64,000 nt of DNA from Pirellula sp. (GTDB taxonomy: Bacteria > Planctomycetota > Planctomycetia > Pirellulales > Lacipirellulaceae): the NCBI GenBank assembly GCA_013822725.1, contig PNKX01000010.1, positions 62,001-126,000 on the forward strand, written 5' to 3'. This document shows, in pieces, positions 43,444-52,569 of the stretch. Each line of letters starts with the position of its first letter. Within the stretch, counting starts at the first letter, position 1. The notes under the pieces were generated by a model that made no database searches, was not told the DNA's origin, and saw only the letters and a program-made list of their open reading frames with translations. A program made the translations under genes and the position numbers.

Positions 43444-44886
43444 CTATGCCAGAATCTCCGTCACCACCCGCGCCGGTTCGACGCCGGTGAGTTTCTGCTC
43501 CAGTCCTTGGAACTTGTACGTCAGCTTCGTGTGATCGAGTCCCAGCTGATGCAAGATCGTTGCATGGAGATCGCGCACATGGACCTTGTCTTTCGTCACG
43601 TTGAAGCCAAAATCGTCGCTTTCGCCGAGCGTGACGCCCGGCTTCATGCCGCCGCCGGCAAGCAGCATCGTGAAGGCGTTGGGATGATGGTCGCGGCCGG
43701 CGCCTTCGTGGTGCGGGTCGCCCTGCACCATTGGCGTCCGACCGAACTCGCCGCCCCAAATGACGAGCGTATCGTCGAGCAACCCCCGTTGCTTGAGATC
43801 TTTAATGAGGGCGGCGCTCGGTCGGTCGGTCTTTTCGCAGTTCTTCTTGAGGTCGGGAACCAGATAGCCATGCTGGTCCCACGCCTCGTGAAAGATCTCG
43901 ACGAAGCGGACGCCGCGCTCCACTAACCGTCGCGCGAGCAGGCAGGTATTGGCAAACGACGGCTTGCCCGGCTCGGCGCCGTACATCTTGAGAACGTGCT
44001 CCGGCTCGTCGGCGAGATTCATCGCTTCCGGGGCGCTCGCCTGCATACGGTAGGCCATCTCAAACGAGTTGATCCGTGTGGCGATCTCCGGATCGCCGAC
44101 TTGGTCGAGATGCTGTCGGTTCAGCGCGTTGATCGCGTCGAGCGAATCACGCTGCAATCGCTCGTCGACGCCGCGCGGATTCGAGAGGAACAGCACCGGA
44201 TCGCCGCTCGTGCGCAGCTGGACTCCTTGATGCACCGTCGGCAGGTAGCCGCTCCCCCAGTTGGCGCTGCCGCCGCTGGGGCCTTTGCTGCCGGTGCTGA
44301 AGACGACGAACCCAGGCAGGTTCTGCGATTCGCTCCCCAACCCGTAGAGGCTCCAGGACCCGATCGACGGCTTGCCGAACTGCTGGCTCCCGGTGCTCAT
44401 CAAGATCTGAGCGGGCGCGTGATTAAACGCGTCGGTCGACATCGACTTGACGATCGCCAGATCGTCGGCGACGGTTGCCAGATGAGGGAGCAACTCCGAC
44501 AACTCGTTTCCCGACTGGCCATGCCGCGCGAACTTGAACTTCGGCCCCATCAGCGTCGAATTCGGATTGATGAACGCGGCGCGATACCCGGCGAGCAGCT
44601 CCGCCGGCGGCAGCGTCCCGTCGAACTTAGCCAACTGCGGCTTATTGTCGAACAACTCCAGATGGCTCGGGGCGCCCGCCATGAACAGAAAGATAACATT
44701 CTTCGCCTTCGCGGCGGCATGAGCCTGTTTCGCCGCGAGCGGATCGGCGGCCGCGCGCGCGACGCTGCTCCCCAGCAGCTGATTCAGCGCCACCGCGCCC
44801 AACCCGACGCCGCATTCCTTGAGGAACCAGCGCCGCGCCAACTCACGCGGAGGAACGCCTTGATGAAGATGAGATTGGCAGTTCAT
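43444..44886 (-). CDS. DUF1501 protein, Tat-exported (pair 2)
   Basis: 480 residues, DUF1501 throughout. Twin-arginine signal with RRWFLKECGVGLGAVAL. Landmarks: VIFLFMAGAPSHLELFDNKP, FKFARHGQSGNELSELLPHL, IVKSMSTDAFNHAPAQI, EAWDQHG, VIWGGEFGRTPM, GRDHHPNAF and VRDLHATILHQLGLDHTKL. It lies downstream of a DUF1549/DUF1553 gene with 214 bp between, filled by repeat copy B. It is clearly diverged from the DUF1501 proteins of pairs 1 and 3, so these are separate paralogues, not recent duplicates. Confidence 0.9.
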   Translation of the reverse strand: MNCQSHLHQGVPPRELARRWFLKECGVGLGAVALNQLLGSSVARAAADPLAAKQAHAAAKAKNVIFLFMAGAPSHLELFDNKPQLAKFDGTLPPAELLAGYRAAFINPNSTLMGPKFKFARHGQSGNELSELLPHLATVADDLAIVKSMSTDAFNHAPAQILMSTGSQQFGKPSIGSWSLYGLGSESQNLPGFVVFSTGSKGPSGGSANWGSGYLPTVHQGVQLRTSGDPVLFLSNPRGVDERLQRDSLDAINALNRQHLDQVGDPEIATRINSFEMAYRMQASAPEAMNLADEPEHVLKMYGAEPGKPSFANTCLLARRLVERGVRFVEIFHEAWDQHGYLVPDLKKNCEKTDRPSAALIKDLKQRGLLDDTLVIWGGEFGRTPMVQGDPHHEGAGRDHHPNAFTMLLAGGGMKPGVTLGESDDFGFNVTKDKVHVRDLHATILHQLGLDHTKLTYKFQGLEQKLTGVEPARVVTEILA

Positions 44887-44898
44887 TTTTTTAATACC

Positions 44899-45108
44899 TT
44901 AACCACCAAGACACGAAGGCACTAAGGAAGGCACGAAGAAAAGACAAGAAATCGAACCGCCGATGAACGCAGATTAACGCCAATAAAAAACAGAATACTT
45001 CAATGCCAAATCCATCTGCGTTCATTCGCGTTCATCTGCGGTTCCATCTTCTTGGTGTCTTCCTTAGTGCCTTCGTGTCTTCGTGTCTTCGTGGTTCGTC
45101 TTATTCCT
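44899..45108. repeat. compound palindromic repeat, copy B
   Basis: Left arm 44899-44992 and right arm about 45012-45108 are imperfect inverted copies of nearly 95 bp. Outer part: ACCACCAAGACACGAAGGCA units; inner part: GAACCGCCGATGAACGCAGA units. It separates the DUF1553 and DUF1501 genes of pair 2 and overlaps the last few bases of the DUF1553 gene. Confidence 0.88.
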
Positions 45109-48100
45109 TCGTAATCGTTTCATCCAAATTCAACACCACACGCGCCAGCGCCGTCCACGCAGCGAGGTCGGGCGCGCTGGCGTTCGCTGGGAGCGGCTGG
45201 TTCCGGCCGCTGTCGTCGGTCGTCAGCAATTGCCACGGATCGGCGCCCTCGGCCGCAAAGCGCGTCCGTTGACTCTCCAGGAACTCGCCGAGCGTAGCCG
45301 CTTCCGCGCCGCTCGGATCGCGCGACAGGCAACGGCGCACCGCGTAGGCGAGCCGGTCCTGATCGCTCGCGCCGCCGTCGGCGACGATGCGGCGGGCAAG
45401 CTCGCGGGCGCACTCCAGGTAAAGCGATTCGTTCAGCGTCGTCAGCGCCTGCAGCGGAGTGTTCGAGCGCGGCCGACGGACGCAGGCGACGTCGCCGCGC
45501 GGGGCGTCGAAGCTCTCAAACGCGGGATACGGCACGCTGCGATAACGGAACGTGTAGAGACCGCGACGATACTTGTCAGCATCGGTATCGTACGCCCAGA
45601 TCTTGGGCCCGTAGCTCGTCGGCGGCTGGAAGAGAAACTCGGGCGCCGGCGGATAGACGCTCGGCCCGCCGATCTTTTCCGTCAGCAGGCCGCTAACGGC
45701 GAGTGATACGTCGCGCACCATTTCGGCGTCGACGCGATAGCGGGCGCCGCGGGCCAGTAGCTGATTAGCCGGATCCCGCGCCAGCAGATCGGGCGAAGCC
45801 GCGGCCGACTGCTGATAGGTCGCCGAACCGACGATCAACCGATGGATGTGCTTCTGGCTCCAGCCATGTTCCATCAATTCGACGGCAAGCCAATCAAGCA
45901 GTTCAGGATGCGTCGGTTGGTCGCCTTGCGTTCCCAGATCTTCGGCCGTGCCGACCAATCCGGAACCAAAATAGGCATGCCAAATCCGATTGACCGCCGC
46001 GCGGGCCGCGGTCGGACTGCGCTCGTCGACGAGCCACCGGGCGAAGTCGAGCCGGTTCGGATTCGCGGCCGTCAGCGGATGCAGGAACGCCGGCACGCCT
46101 GGCGTTACTTCTTCAGCCGGCGCCAGAAAGTTGCCCCGATCAAGCCGATGCGTTGGGCGACGCTCCGTCCGCTCGGACAACACGAGTTGCGTCGTCCCGC
46201 GCGGGTGGCTCAGCCACAGGGCGTCAAGTCGGCGGTTGATTTCCGCCCAATCGGCGACGGTCGTGCGCCAGTAACTGAACAGCTCCGCAACCTGTGCGGG
46301 ACTTCGCTCGCCCGCTGGAATCGCGAGGATCTTGCGCACCGCGGCAGGGATCGGATCGGCGGCGGCCTTATCGGCCCCGGTCACGGTGAAGCGGAACCGC
46401 CCGAGGTTGTTGTTCTGGTTGTCGTCGCTGTTCCACCCGCCGTGGTTTTGCACGAGCGTGAACGTCAGCTTCGCGCCAGCCTTCGCTTCGAGCGGCTTCT
46501 CCAACACAAAGACGGCTTCGTGCGGGACATTGCTCCGGCCAGGGCCGATGTCGGCGCTCCAGGCGGTGAGATTGTTGCCGTCGATCGCGTACTCGATTGG
46601 CCCCGTCACCCGCTTTTCTTTGCTCTGATCGTCGTAAGCAGGGTCGAGGGGGCGTCCCGGCGGATTGACGTCGGCGGTCGCGCTGACGATCTTCAGTTCG
46701 GCGCTCTCGCCCGGCTTATCGGCCGGCGCGGCGGCGACCTTCATCTCGGTGAGACCAAAGAGACCATCGAGCGAGCGGCCCGGTCCGTTGTGCGGCAGAT
46801 TCGGGTCGTTGAGCAGTTCGAGCCGCACGGCGGTGATCTTGGCGTCGGCGGCCAGCGTCACGGTGAACTCGGTCGAGTGCTTCGTCGGCGCGTAGCCGGC
46901 GGCGAGGACGGAGCCGTCGTTCAGCAGGTAATGCTTTTGACCGCCGCTAGCGTCGAGCTCGGGTCGGACGATCGTCCATTGGTTCGAGTCGTCGGCAACA
47001 GTCGCTTCCCATGTCGCCATCCGCGCGGGCCAATCGGGAGTCGCAGCTTTGAGCTCACTCTCGATGCGATCGATCACCTCGCGAGTCGCTTCCCACAAGA
47101 CGAGGTCATCGTCAGCGTAGGCCGATATCTGGGCCTCATCGCAATTGTTGAGGAAGGCGAAGAGGCGGTAATAGTCGGTGTGGGTGATCGGATCGTACTT
47201 GTGCGTATGACACTGGGCGCACTGCACGGTGACGCCCAGGACACCTTTGCCGATGGCGTCGACGCGGTCGAACATCGCCTCCATGCGAAACTGCTCGGGG
47301 TCGATGCCCCCTTCCTCGTTGATCATCGAGTTGCGCAAGTAGCCGGTGGCGACGCGCTGGTCTTGCGTCGCGTTCGGCAACAAGTCGCCGGCGATCTGTT
47401 CGATGACGAATTCGTTGTACGGCTTGTCGGCGTTGAAGGCCTCGATCACCCAATCGCGATACATCCAGACGAACCGCGGCTTGTCCTTCTCAAAGCCGTC
47501 GGAGTCGGCATAACGGGCGGCGTCGAGCCACAGGCGCGCCCACCGTTCCCCGTAGTGGGGCGAGGCGAGCAGCCGATCGACTTGTTTGGCGAGGATTGAC
47601 GCCTGGGCCCCGCTCGCGGCGTCGGCCGACGACTTGCCGACGATCGAATCGCTGGCGGCGAGGTCAGCTTCGTAGGCGGCCAGTTCTTCGAGCGTCGGCG
47701 GCAGGCCGGTGAGATCGAGCGACATCCGCCGCAACAGCGTCTGCGGCGTCGCGGTAGGCGACGGCTGGAGTTGTTCGCGATCGAGCCGCGCCAGGACAAA
47801 CGCGTCGATCGGATTCTTCACCCACGCCGGGTCGCTCACGGCAGGGGGCGTCGGCCGAACCGGCGCCACGAACGCCCAGTGCGCTTGGTACTCGGCCCCC
47901 TCGGCGACCCAGCGGCTCAGCGTTTCAATCTCAGCGGGCTTCAGCGCCTTCCCCGAATCGGCCGGCGGCATTCGCAGCGACTCATCATCGCTGGTAATGC
48001 GGGCGATCAGCTCGCTCTCGGCAGGCGTTCCGGGAGCGATGACATGCTGGGCCCCGTTGATCGTCTCTCCCGCGACTTCGCTGGCGGTCGACTCGAAGAG

Positions 48101-48298
48101 ATCAAGGCGGAGCTCGGCTGCGCGATGAGCCGGATCTTGGCCGTGGCAGTTGAAGCAATTGGCGGCCAGGATCGGGCGGACGTCGCGGGTGTAGTCGACC
48201 TTATCGGCCGCCTGCACGCCGAGCGACGGCAACGCCATTAGCGACGACAATGCCGCCAGGACCAGGGGCCGCGCGAATTGATGAGCAGACAAGAGCAT
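45101..48298 (-). CDS. PSCyt1-DUF1549-DUF1553 protein with an inserted carbohydrate-binding-like domain (pair 2)
   Basis: 1065 residues, longer than pair 1 (806). Signal peptide (1-31), PSCyt1 heme-type CFNCH (48-52), DUF1549 with CAQCHTHKYDP, then an inserted beta-rich region (about 430-640) resembling F5/8-type discoidin domains: STEFTVTLAADAKITAVRLE and KLTFTLVQNHGGWNSDDN. DUF1553 follows with RAAVNRIWHAYFGSGLVGTA and SNTPLQALTTLNESLYLECAR. The insertion may bind a surface glycan. First gene of the pair; ATG start. Confidence 0.88.
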   Translation of the reverse strand: MLLSAHQFARPLVLAALSSLMALPSLGVQAADKVDYTRDVRPILAANCFNCHGQDPAHRAAELRLDLFESTASEVAGETINGAQHVIAPGTPAESELIARITSDDESLRMPPADSGKALKPAEIETLSRWVAEGAEYQAHWAFVAPVRPTPPAVSDPAWVKNPIDAFVLARLDREQLQPSPTATPQTLLRRMSLDLTGLPPTLEELAAYEADLAASDSIVGKSSADAASGAQASILAKQVDRLLASPHYGERWARLWLDAARYADSDGFEKDKPRFVWMYRDWVIEAFNADKPYNEFVIEQIAGDLLPNATQDQRVATGYLRNSMINEEGGIDPEQFRMEAMFDRVDAIGKGVLGVTVQCAQCHTHKYDPITHTDYYRLFAFLNNCDEAQISAYADDDLVLWEATREVIDRIESELKAATPDWPARMATWEATVADDSNQWTIVRPELDASGGQKHYLLNDGSVLAAGYAPTKHSTEFTVTLAADAKITAVRLELLNDPNLPHNGPGRSLDGLFGLTEMKVAAAPADKPGESAELKIVSATADVNPPGRPLDPAYDDQSKEKRVTGPIEYAIDGNNLTAWSADIGPGRSNVPHEAVFVLEKPLEAKAGAKLTFTLVQNHGGWNSDDNQNNNLGRFRFTVTGADKAAADPIPAAVRKILAIPAGERSPAQVAELFSYWRTTVADWAEINRRLDALWLSHPRGTTQLVLSERTERRPTHRLDRGNFLAPAEEVTPGVPAFLHPLTAANPNRLDFARWLVDERSPTAARAAVNRIWHAYFGSGLVGTAEDLGTQGDQPTHPELLDWLAVELMEHGWSQKHIHRLIVGSATYQQSAAASPDLLARDPANQLLARGARYRVDAEMVRDVSLAVSGLLTEKIGGPSVYPPAPEFLFQPPTSYGPKIWAYDTDADKYRRGLYTFRYRSVPYPAFESFDAPRGDVACVRRPRSNTPLQALTTLNESLYLECARELARRIVADGGASDQDRLAYAVRRCLSRDPSGAEAATLGEFLESQRTRFAAEGADPWQLLTTDDSGRNQPLPANASAPDLAAWTALARVVLNLDETITKE

Positions 48299-48787
48299 GA
48301 CGGCGTCTCACGGCGTGAGGCGTGCCCGGCGGGGAGTTCCGTCGCGGCGCATGATGGTTTTCAGTCTTCTCAGTATATCCCACGTCTGCGCCAGCCAGTA
48401 GCTGCGTGATCGGCAACAGAGAGGGGCGTTTTGCGCACAGTCAGCAGATCGAGAATCGCCCAAAATTGAGCGACCCATGTGGGAGGCGTCTCCGACGCCG
48501 ATTTCGCGCACTATATCAAGCGACTGCGACCATCCATGTCGGTTTGCGGCCATCTGGCGACGCACCAGAATTCCACAAACTTTTGTGTTGAAAATGAGCC
48601 ACCACATTCGCTAGTGTGAACATCAGTTCATTGACAACTGAAAACACAAGCTTAGCGCTGATATCCTGTGAGAGAAGCTGCGCAAGAGATGCGCGAGGTA
48701 AGATTTAGCGCCATCTGGCTGTCTAAGATGGCGCGACGCAAATCGTCTACAAGTCGCCGCGCCGGCGACGCATTGCTCAAGAAGGCC
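48299..48787. other. intergenic region between pairs 2 and 3
   Basis: No gene seen. It should contain the promoter of the pair 2 unit (minus strand). A/T-rich sequence at about 48560-48640 includes a partial inverted repeat (CTTTTGTGTT and AAAACACAAG). The region leads into the tandem 9-mer block. Confidence 0.5.
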
Positions 48788-48799
48788 AACAAATTTGAC

Positions 48800-48936
48800 T
48801 TGGCCAACACGGCCGACACGGCCAACTAGCGCAAACAAGGCATTTTCTGCAAAAGCCTGGTCGGCAGAGGCCAAGAAAGCTCCATGTCCGCCAAAAACAC
48901 TTGGCAGACACGGCAGAGTTGGCAGACATGGCAGAG
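48800..48936. repeat. tandem 9-mer block downstream of pair 3 DUF1501
   Basis: Three 9-mers at 48800-48826 (TTGGCCAAC, ACGGCCGAC, ACGGCCAAC) and an 18-bp unit TTGGCAGACACGGCAGAG at 48901-48918 repeated at 48919-48936 with one change. All fit a loose WYGGCMRAV pattern and lie just downstream of the DUF1501 stop at 48965. Related in style (9-nt period) to the compound palindromes but not clearly palindromic. Confidence 0.75.
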
Positions 48937-48964
48937 AAGCAAAAAGCAGGCAATCGCCGCCGAC

Positions 48965-50401
48965 TCACGCGAACAGCGCTTCGACGACGCGTCCCTTGCC
49001 ATCTTCGGTCGCGTAGAACGGCCGCTTCTCGATCGTGAACTCCGTCTTCGGCGAGATCCCCATCGCGTGGAAGATCGTCGCATGAAGATCGGTCACCGAG
49101 ATCGGATCCTTGATCGCCAAGCAAGGTCGCTCAGCCGCCGTTTCGCCGTAGAGGAAGCCCCTCTTCACGCCGCCGCCGAACATCAGCACGCTGCTACCGC
49201 CGGTAAAGTGCCGGTGGAGGCCGTAGTGGGCCGGGAGTTCGAGCGTATCGCTGGCGGCCCGCGACTGGTCCTTCGCCGTGCTGCCGGGAACACCCTCGAT
49301 CATCATGTCGCGGCTGAATTCGCTGGCGAGGATCACCAGCGTCCGGTCGAGCATGCCGCGCTCTTCGAGGTCGAGAATCAGCTGAGCGATCGGCCGATCG
49401 ATCTGCTGCTTCATCTTTTCGAGCCGCGAGTGACCTTCCTCGTGCGTGTCCCAGCCTTCGAAAGGAACGTATTCGGTGGTCACTTCGATGAACCGGGCGC
49501 CCGATTCCACCAGTCGGCGGGCGAGGAGGCACCCTTGGCCGAAGCGGCCTATGTTGTACTTGTCGTAGCTTTCCTTCGGCTCGTTGGAGATATCAAACGC
49601 CGCGCGGTCGGGCGAACTTAGCAGACGATGGGCGTTCTCCATCGCGCGGATCATCGACTCCTGCTGATGATCGCTCCCATGCTGCCCGAGCGGACCGCGG
49701 AGGACCAGTTCCCGGAACCGTTTGTAGCGTGATTCAAAGCGGTCGGGCGTCATCCCCTTCGGCGGGCGAACGGCGCCGACGGCGTCTTGCGGATAGGGGA
49801 GCAAGAAGGGCCCAAACTCGCCGCCGAAAAAGCCGGCGGTATGGAACGCCTTCAGTTCTTCCTTCTCACCGACCCCTTCAAGCCGCTGGCCAACGTCGAT
49901 AAACGCCGGCATCACCGGGTTGCTCGGCCCCAGCACCCGCGACATCCAGGCCCCGATGTGCGGCGCGGCCACCGTTTGCGGCGGGACGTAGCCGGTGTGC
50001 CAATGGTACTGGTGACGGCTGTGGAGGATGTGGCCGAGGTCAGGCTGAACGTGCGAGCGGATCAGCGTCCCCCGGTCCATCACTTTGGCGACGTTCTCCA
50101 ATCCGGCGGTGATTTTGATGTTGTCGACCGCCGTGTCGATGGCCGGGAAGGTGCTCATCACCCGCTCGACTGGCAGGCCTTTCTCGAACGGCAGATACGC
50201 TTTCGGGTCGAATGTATCGGGCGCCGCCATGCCGCCGGCCATCCAGAGGAGGATGCAGGCGTCGGCCTTCGGGATTGGCTGGACCAACTGTTCGCCAGCG
50301 GCGCCGAACGCGAGACGCGGGGCCGACATCCCCATCGTCGCCACCGCGGCGGCGGAAGTGGCCTGAAGGAAGCGGCGACGGTCGAGTTGGTTGGCGTTCA
50401 T
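48965..50401 (-). CDS. DUF1501 protein, Tat-exported (pair 3)
   Basis: 478 residues. Twin-arginine signal LDRRRFLQATSAAAVATMG. Landmarks: CILLWMAGGMAAPDTFDPKA, IRSHVQPDLGHILHSRHQYH, GSDHQQESMIRAMENA, WDTHEEGHSRLEKMKQ and LVILASEFSRDMMIEG, then VTDLHATIFHAMGISPKTEF. The catalytic-like WGGEFGRTP element seen in pairs 1 and 2 is changed here to ASEFSRDMM, so it belongs to a different DUF1501 subgroup. It follows its cytochrome partner by 59 bp. Confidence 0.9.
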   Translation of the reverse strand: MNANQLDRRRFLQATSAAAVATMGMSAPRLAFGAAGEQLVQPIPKADACILLWMAGGMAAPDTFDPKAYLPFEKGLPVERVMSTFPAIDTAVDNIKITAGLENVAKVMDRGTLIRSHVQPDLGHILHSRHQYHWHTGYVPPQTVAAPHIGAWMSRVLGPSNPVMPAFIDVGQRLEGVGEKEELKAFHTAGFFGGEFGPFLLPYPQDAVGAVRPPKGMTPDRFESRYKRFRELVLRGPLGQHGSDHQQESMIRAMENAHRLLSSPDRAAFDISNEPKESYDKYNIGRFGQGCLLARRLVESGARFIEVTTEYVPFEGWDTHEEGHSRLEKMKQQIDRPIAQLILDLEERGMLDRTLVILASEFSRDMMIEGVPGSTAKDQSRAASDTLELPAHYGLHRHFTGGSSVLMFGGGVKRGFLYGETAAERPCLAIKDPISVTDLHATIFHAMGISPKTEFTIEKRPFYATEDGKGRVVEALFA

Positions 50402-50460
50402 GGCGTTCTAGCACTTCAGTTCAGAATGCGATTCACCACAGAGGCCTCTGTGGTGAAAAA

Positions 50461-52386
50461 CTATTTGATCAACTGGAATTCAGGCAACATGACGATGCAC
50501 CACAATACGTCCGACAGCCCTGCAGGGGTCAGCGGTTGGCCGGCGGTTTCGGTGAGGAGTTGCAGTTCCTCGGCGGTCGGCTCGCGCGACAGTGCCGAGC
50601 GGACGAGCGTGCGGCAGAGATCCTCGGCCGAGAGATCGCCGAAGTTAGTGGCCAGCTTCTGCCCGCCCGCGGCGAGGAGATCGGACAACGGCTCGCCGTT
50701 GCTCAGTTCCAGGGCCTCCAGAGTGGTGACGTCGCCGGGACGTGTGGTGACGACCTGCTCGCGGTTCGGTCGGCCGAGGGTTCGCATCAGCGGCGTCGAT
50801 TGGATAAGCGACGCCCGTACGAACGGCCGCTCCCCTGCCCCTTCCAGCGACTTGACGGGTTCGACGAACACGTTGTCCTGCTCGGTCGTTTCAGGCGCCA
50901 CGCCCGCGATGGCGGCCAGGGAGTCGACGAACTGCTCGGCCGTCATCCGCTTGGGCGAGGGACCGGCGAAGACGAAATCCTCAACTGGAGCCGATTCGTC
51001 CCAAGGGGCGCTGTCCAGGCCATAGACCTGCGAGGTAGCGATCAGTTCGAGCGTTTTTTTCAGGTCGTAACCGGAGTCGGAAAGATGCACCGCCAACTGA
51101 TCGAGCAGGTCTTCGTTCCAGGGACGGGCGCCCATCGAATCGACGGGGTGGACGATTCCGCGGCCCATCAGCCGGTGCCACAGGCGATTCGCGACGGTGC
51201 GAGTGAGGCGGCCATTATCGGGCGACGTCATGATCGCGGCGAGTTGTTTCAGCCGTTCTTCGCGGGGCGCCGCTGGATCGATGGCGCCAAGTTCGGGGAA
51301 GAGGAAGTAGGCCTTCGCCATCTCGCCCGTCGGTTTGTCGCAGCGGTGGATTTCGAGTTGCTCGTTGCTGGTGATCGCTGCGAGTCCGTAGGCGTCGGTC
51401 AGTTTCCAGTCGTCGACGAAGCTGTCGTGGCACGAAGCGCACTTCAGATTGACGCCCAGGAAGACCTGGCCGACGTTCTGCGAGAATTGCAACTCCGGCC
51501 GCTGGCTGGCGTTCACCTGGCCGCGCCAGATGATCCCCTTAGCAAAACCTTCCGACTCAGGCGTCGGCGATATCAGTTCGCGAACGAACTGGTCGTACGG
51601 CTTGTTCCTCAGCAACGCGTCGTAAAGCCAGCCGGTGATCTGGGCGCGACCGCCGTCGATGAAGCCGGTGCCGGCGTAATCATTGCGAAGCAGGTCGTTC
51701 CAGAAGGTCATCCAGTGGTCGGCGTACGCGACCTGGTTGTCGAGCAGCCGGCGAACCAGCGCCGCACGCTTGTCAGGCGACTTGTCGGCCACGAAGGCGT
51801 CGACTTCGTCAGCGCTCGGGAGCAGACCGACCAGGTCGAGGCTTGCCCGGCGATAGAACGCGGCGTCGCTGATCGGCTTAGGCGGCTCGACGCCGTGCTC
51901 TTTCCAGTAATGGAAGATGATCTGATCGAGCGGGTTGTCGACGCCGGCCTCTGCAGCGGGCAGTTCGGGGCGGCGGGGCTTCAGCGGAGCTTGATACGTT
52001 TCGGCCTTAAACGAATAACCCTCTTCCCACGGCAGTTCGGCGTCAATCCAGCGGCGAAGCGTATCGACTTCGTCCGCTGTGAGCCGTTCCCCCTTGGGAG
52101 GCATCTGCATTTTCGGATCGTCGCTCGTGACAAGGTCGATCAGATAGCTGGCCGAACTGTCGCCCGGTTCGACGACGCCCGTTTCGAGCAGCGCCTCGCG
52201 GGTATCGATCGACATGCTCCCCTTGTACGTGCCGTTCGAGTGGCAGCTAGCGCAATGCTTCTGCAACAGCGGGATCACGTCGTGAGCGAAGTCGACTTCC
52301 GCTGCGCGGGCGGGCAACGCGACCGACGAACCGCAGCAGAGCATCGCCGCCAACAGCAATCGAAACGATGGACGAGAGAACGCCAT
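50461..52386 (-). CDS. PSCyt1-DUF1549-DUF1553 protein, short form (pair 3)
   Basis: 641 residues. Signal peptide (about 1-29), PSCyt1 heme-type CASCH (45-49), DUF1549 with PPKGERLTADEVDTLRRWID and a second motif CASCHDSFVDDW, then DUF1553 with TRTVANRLWHRLMGRGIVHP. It lacks the long linker between the two domains found in pairs 1 and 2. First gene of the pair, ATG start. Like the other two, it is thought to be extracytoplasmic. Confidence 0.88.
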   Translation of the reverse strand: MAFSRPSFRLLLAAMLCCGSSVALPARAAEVDFAHDVIPLLQKHCASCHSNGTYKGSMSIDTREALLETGVVEPGDSSASYLIDLVTSDDPKMQMPPKGERLTADEVDTLRRWIDAELPWEEGYSFKAETYQAPLKPRRPELPAAEAGVDNPLDQIIFHYWKEHGVEPPKPISDAAFYRRASLDLVGLLPSADEVDAFVADKSPDKRAALVRRLLDNQVAYADHWMTFWNDLLRNDYAGTGFIDGGRAQITGWLYDALLRNKPYDQFVRELISPTPESEGFAKGIIWRGQVNASQRPELQFSQNVGQVFLGVNLKCASCHDSFVDDWKLTDAYGLAAITSNEQLEIHRCDKPTGEMAKAYFLFPELGAIDPAAPREERLKQLAAIMTSPDNGRLTRTVANRLWHRLMGRGIVHPVDSMGARPWNEDLLDQLAVHLSDSGYDLKKTLELIATSQVYGLDSAPWDESAPVEDFVFAGPSPKRMTAEQFVDSLAAIAGVAPETTEQDNVFVEPVKSLEGAGERPFVRASLIQSTPLMRTLGRPNREQVVTTRPGDVTTLEALELSNGEPLSDLLAAGGQKLATNFGDLSAEDLCRTLVRSALSREPTAEELQLLTETAGQPLTPAGLSDVLWCIVMLPEFQLIK

Positions 52387-52569
52387 AAGGAGCTGGCCGT
52401 CATGGGGACTGAACGTTCGTGTTCAATCCATCCTAATGCAAATCGCCAGGGCGACCAACCATCTAATGCGCGACGGAACCCTCAATTTTCCCATGGTTTA
52501 GGACGAATATTGTGCGATGAATTTACAGAATTTCGCACGTCTCTTTTGACATTTCGTCATGGCAGGACG

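Noticed and set aside
48800-48936. A small CRISPR array.
   Set aside because: Units are 9-18 bp in direct contact with no spacers of uniform length, and there are no cas genes.
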